Made by a program: the position numbers and the translations under genes. A stretch of DNA of 7,770 nucleotides, from positions 1 through 7,770 of the forward strand of contig JAFMSA010000171.1 of assembly GCA_017353855.1 (NCBI GenBank), given 5' to 3'. The stretch comes from Alphaproteobacteria bacterium. Its GTDB lineage: Bacteria; Pseudomonadota; Alphaproteobacteria; ATCC43930; CGMCC-115725. Shown piece by piece: positions 5,253-7,770 of this stretch; position 1 is the stretch's first letter; the number at the start of each line of letters is the position of its first letter. The notes beneath the pieces are model-generated. The model worked only from the letters and a program-made list of their open reading frames with translations. It had not been told where the DNA came from and did not search any database.

Positions 5253-6326
5253 ATGTTAGTCTTCCGACAATTATTTGATCCACCATCGTCGACTTATACC
5301 TATCTCGCCGCCGACGAGCCAGGCGGCGTGGCGGTTATCATCGATCCGGTGTTCGAGCAGATGCGGCGCGACGCGGCGCTGATTGAAGAGCTTGGCCTGC
5401 ATCTCGTTTATGCGCTCGAAACACACGTTCATGCCGATCACGTGACCGGCGCCTGGCTGTTGAAACAGCGTACCGGATGCCGGATCGCGCTGGCGCAGAC
5501 GAGCGGTGTCGTGGGTGCCGACCGTTATCTGGTGCAGGACGACGTCGTCACTTTTGGCAAACGCAACCTGCAGGTGCGCCAGACACCCGGTCATACCAGC
5601 AGCTGCCTGACTTATGTCCTCGACGATCGCAGCATGGCGTTTACCGGTGATTGTCTGTTTGTCCGAGGTACGGGTCGCACCGACTTCCAGGGCGGCGATC
5701 CCCACGTCATGTACCGTTCGGTGCACGAACAAATATTCACGCTGCCAGACGCCTGCCTGCTCTATCCCGCTCACGACTATCGCGGCCTTACCGTCACCAG
5801 TGTCCAAGAGGAGCGGCGGTTCAATCCGCGTTTGGGTGGGGAAATGGGAGAAGGGGATTTTGCCGGCTATATGAAAAATCTGGGGCTTGCCCATCCGAAG
5901 AAAATGGATGTCGCCGTGCCGGCCAATTTAAAATGTGGCCGGCCCGAAAATGACGCCGCAGCGACTGAGGATCCCGGATGGGCGGTGCTCCGCTACTCAT
6001 TTGCCGGGATTTGGGAGATCGACCCCCACGGGCTCGAAGAGCAGGCTCAGGCGGTGCAAATTCTCGATGTGCGTGAACCGCAGGAGTTTGACGGTCCGCT
6101 GGGCCATATTCGCGGTGCGATTCTCATACCGCTCGGCGAACTCGCCGAGCGCGCCGGCGAACTCTCGCGCGACCGCCCGATCGTCACCGTGTGCCGCGCC
6201 GGCAGCCGATCGGCGCAGGCCACCGTGATCCTGCGTACGGCCGGTTTTTGCGAGATCGCCAATCTTGCAGGTGGCATGCTTCGCTGGCGGGCTGAGGGCC
6301 ACGCCGTCGAGGGCGGCAGCACTTAA
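5253..6326 (+). CDS. Persulfide dioxygenase-rhodanese fusion (ETHE1-like)
   Basis: The 357-residue product joins two domains. Residues 1 to about 240 are a metallo-beta-lactamase fold of the ETHE1 type: FRQLFDPPSSTYTYLAAD at the start, THVHADH (57-63), TPGHTSSC (111-118), FTGDCLFVRGTGRTDF (130-145), YPAHDY (171-176) and PANLKCG (223-229). His58, His114 and Asp133 are the likely iron ligands. Residues about 255-352 are a rhodanese domain with DVREPQEFD (272-280) and the active-site loop VCRAGSRS (313-320), catalytic Cys314. ETHE1 enzymes oxidise glutathione persulfide to sulfite and glutathione; rhodanese moves sulfane sulfur between thiols, sulfite and thiosulfate. The fusion, known from other proteobacteria, would couple persulfide production and removal in hydrogen sulfide detoxification. 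There is no signal peptide, so it is cytoplasmic. The fusion and residues are seen; the substrate is taken from the family. Confidence 0.92.
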   Translation: MLVFRQLFDPPSSTYTYLAADEPGGVAVIIDPVFEQMRRDAALIEELGLHLVYALETHVHADHVTGAWLLKQRTGCRIALAQTSGVVGADRYLVQDDVVTFGKRNLQVRQTPGHTSSCLTYVLDDRSMAFTGDCLFVRGTGRTDFQGGDPHVMYRSVHEQIFTLPDACLLYPAHDYRGLTVTSVQEERRFNPRLGGEMGEGDFAGYMKNLGLAHPKKMDVAVPANLKCGRPENDAAATEDPGWAVLRYSFAGIWEIDPHGLEEQAQAVQILDVREPQEFDGPLGHIRGAILIPLGELAERAGELSRDRPIVTVCRAGSRSAQATVILRTAGFCEIANLAGGMLRWRAEGHAVEGGST

Positions 6327-6430
6327 ACGCATACCAACCCAGACGCGACAATTAGCCCCGGATGTGCGGCGGCGCGTGCTAGAGTGCTGCCGGAGCTTGG
6401 TGTTGTGAGCTCGAAAAGAAAGGGGTAGCC

Positions 6431-7770
6431 ATGGCATATGATCTGCTGATCAAGAACGGCCGCATTATCGACGGCTCGGGGATGCCGGCGTTCTGCGGCG
6501 ACGTTGGCGTCAAGGACGGTAAAATCGTCGAGCTCGGGAAATTGAGCGGTCCGGCCAGGCGCACAATCGATGCCGAAGGCCGGGTCGTGGCACCGGGATT
6601 TGTCGACAATCACTGCCACTATGATGCGCAAGTGACGTGGGATCCGCTGTGCTCGTTCTCTCCCGATCACGGCGCAACGACCGTGGTGTTCGGGAACTGC
6701 TCGCTATCCCTCGCTCCAGTGCGGCCCGGCACGGAAAAGCGGGTCGCAGAGTTTCTGTCCTATGTCGAGGCGATCCCGATGGATGTGCTGAACACCGTCG
6801 AGGTCGATTGGGAGACGATCCCGCAATACATGGACCGACTCGATCGACATCTCGGCGTCAATGTCGGCACCCTGATCGGCCATTCGACGGTGCGCTATTA
6901 TGTGATGGGCGACGAGTGCCAGAAGCGCACCGCCAGCGACGACGAGATCCGCAAGATGCAGGACGTCGTGCGCGATGGCATGAAGGAAGGGGCTCTCGGT
7001 CTGTCGGTGTCGCGCAACAAAGGCCATTACGACCCTCAGGGCGTCCACATTCCGGCGCTGTGGGCTGACGAAAAAGAGATTTTTGCGCTCGGCGACGTGC
7101 TGCGCGAAATGGGCACCGGCATTATCCAGTCGGGCGGTGGGCGGGCTGCCGAGCTCAATGGCGGCTTGATGGCACGTCTGTCGGAGGCGACCGGCCGCAC
7201 CGTCATCTACAACAATCTGGGCCAGACCGTGCGCGAGCCCGACGCCTGGAAAAAGCACATGGCACGGGTCGAGGAAACCTCTAAAGCCGGCGTACGGGCC
7301 TATCCGCTGTGCAGCCCGAACCGCGTGACCCAAACTTTTACGATGCGCAATTGCCAGGTGTTCCGCGGCTCACCGACCTGGCACCCGATCCTGTTGTCGT
7401 CGGATGAGGAAAAGTTGAAGGCCTATGCCGATCCGGCGGTAAGACAGAAATTGCACGAGGAAGTCGTCGAGCACACGGTCCAGGTCCCGGCTGCCGGCTA
7501 CTCGCGCGAATGGTACAATTATATGTGGGTGGAAAGCCCGGTACTGGAGAAGAACCAGGGGCTCAAAGGCAAAACGATCGGCCAGATCGCCAAGGAGCAG
7601 AATAAGCGGGTCATCGACGCGTTTCTCGACCTCGTCGTCGAAGAGAACCTCGAAACCGGTCTGATGCAGTCGGAAAACAATGTCGACGACGAAGCCATGG
7701 CCAGGATCCTGACGTACCCGAACGCGATCGTCGGCCTGTCGGACGGCGGGGCCCACGTCCAGTTCCATGG
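6431..7770 (+). CDS. Amidohydrolase, N-acyl-D-amino-acid deacylase group (3' end missing)
   Basis: The frame runs open from ATG 6431 to the right edge, 446 codons. AAGGGG (6419-6424 region) precedes the start. The N-terminus DLLIKNGRIIDGSGMPA is the usual small beta-sandwich opening of the amidohydrolase superfamily. Residues 55-65 read PGFVDNHCHYD with metal ligands His61 and His63. GNCSLSLAP (88-96) supplies Cys90, the counterpart of the bridging cysteine of D-aminoacylases, and GLSDGGAHV (435-443) holds the catalytic Asp438. The family removes acyl groups from N-acyl-D-amino acids or hydrolyses related amides. The two histidines that normally bind the second metal in segments like YVSHIR and ISHHK appear to be replaced (IIQSGGG at 231-237, VIYNNLG at 258-264), so this belongs to a divergent branch and the substrate is unknown. 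It follows the dioxygenase gene by 104 bases without a clear terminator. Confidence 0.88.
   Translation, partial: MAYDLLIKNGRIIDGSGMPAFCGDVGVKDGKIVELGKLSGPARRTIDAEGRVVAPGFVDNHCHYDAQVTWDPLCSFSPDHGATTVVFGNCSLSLAPVRPGTEKRVAEFLSYVEAIPMDVLNTVEVDWETIPQYMDRLDRHLGVNVGTLIGHSTVRYYVMGDECQKRTASDDEIRKMQDVVRDGMKEGALGLSVSRNKGHYDPQGVHIPALWADEKEIFALGDVLREMGTGIIQSGGGRAAELNGGLMARLSEATGRTVIYNNLGQTVREPDAWKKHMARVEETSKAGVRAYPLCSPNRVTQTFTMRNCQVFRGSPTWHPILLSSDEEKLKAYADPAVRQKLHEEVVEHTVQVPAAGYSREWYNYMWVESPVLEKNQGLKGKTIGQIAKEQNKRVIDAFLDLVVEENLETGLMQSENNVDDEAMARILTYPNAIVGLSDGGAHVQFH

Noticed and set aside
5271..5894. 207-codon minus-strand frame opposite the dioxygenase domain
   Set aside because: It is a shadow of the fusion gene; its composition mirrors codons of the sense strand.
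6704..7333. 209-codon minus-strand frame opposite the amidohydrolase
   Set aside because: It is a shadow: the plus strand carries conserved amidohydrolase motifs throughout.

Overview
The window is GC-rich bacterial DNA. HemB type, codon use and gene families fit an alphaproteobacterium, probably Hyphomicrobiales (Bradyrhizobium-like); this is inferred from protein resemblance, not from a marker gene. It holds five intact or edge-truncated genes, one well-supported pseudogene, two likelier gene remnants and a gene-poor stretch of about 1.35 kb.

Layout. 1-609 (+): C-terminal catalytic domain of an RlmM-like rRNA 2'-O-methyltransferase, cut by the left edge. 654-681: a REP-like hairpin. 705-1462 (+): a short-chain dehydrogenase (SDR) pseudogene broken by five indels, directly followed by its intact tandem paralogue at 1491-2273 (+). 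2276-2338: a CTAAGR hexanucleotide tandem array just after the SDR stop. 2345-2690 (-): decayed remnant resembling a secreted beta-propeller family (TIGR03118-like). 2691-3451: no gene recognised. 3452-3632 (+): N-terminal scrap of a serine recombinase ending at the hemB 3' end. 3630-4640 (-): hemB. 4726-5187 (-): GNAT acetyltransferase, divergent from 5253-6326 (+), a persulfide dioxygenase-rhodanese fusion. 6431-7770 (+): amidohydrolase of the N-acyl-D-amino-acid deacylase group, cut by the right edge.

The genes look like a mixture of housekeeping functions (rRNA modification, tetrapyrrole synthesis, sulfide/persulfide handling) and catabolic enzymes (SDR, amidohydrolase). No single pathway ties them together. 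The stretch between the SDR pair and hemB reads as a decaying, formerly mobile segment: gene scraps, a simple repeat and a recombinase stump. I see no convincing undescribed multi-gene system. The most unusual points are an SDR whose standard catalytic Ser/Tyr/Lys positions are substituted in both copies, an amidohydrolase without two expected metal-binding histidines, and the hexamer array.
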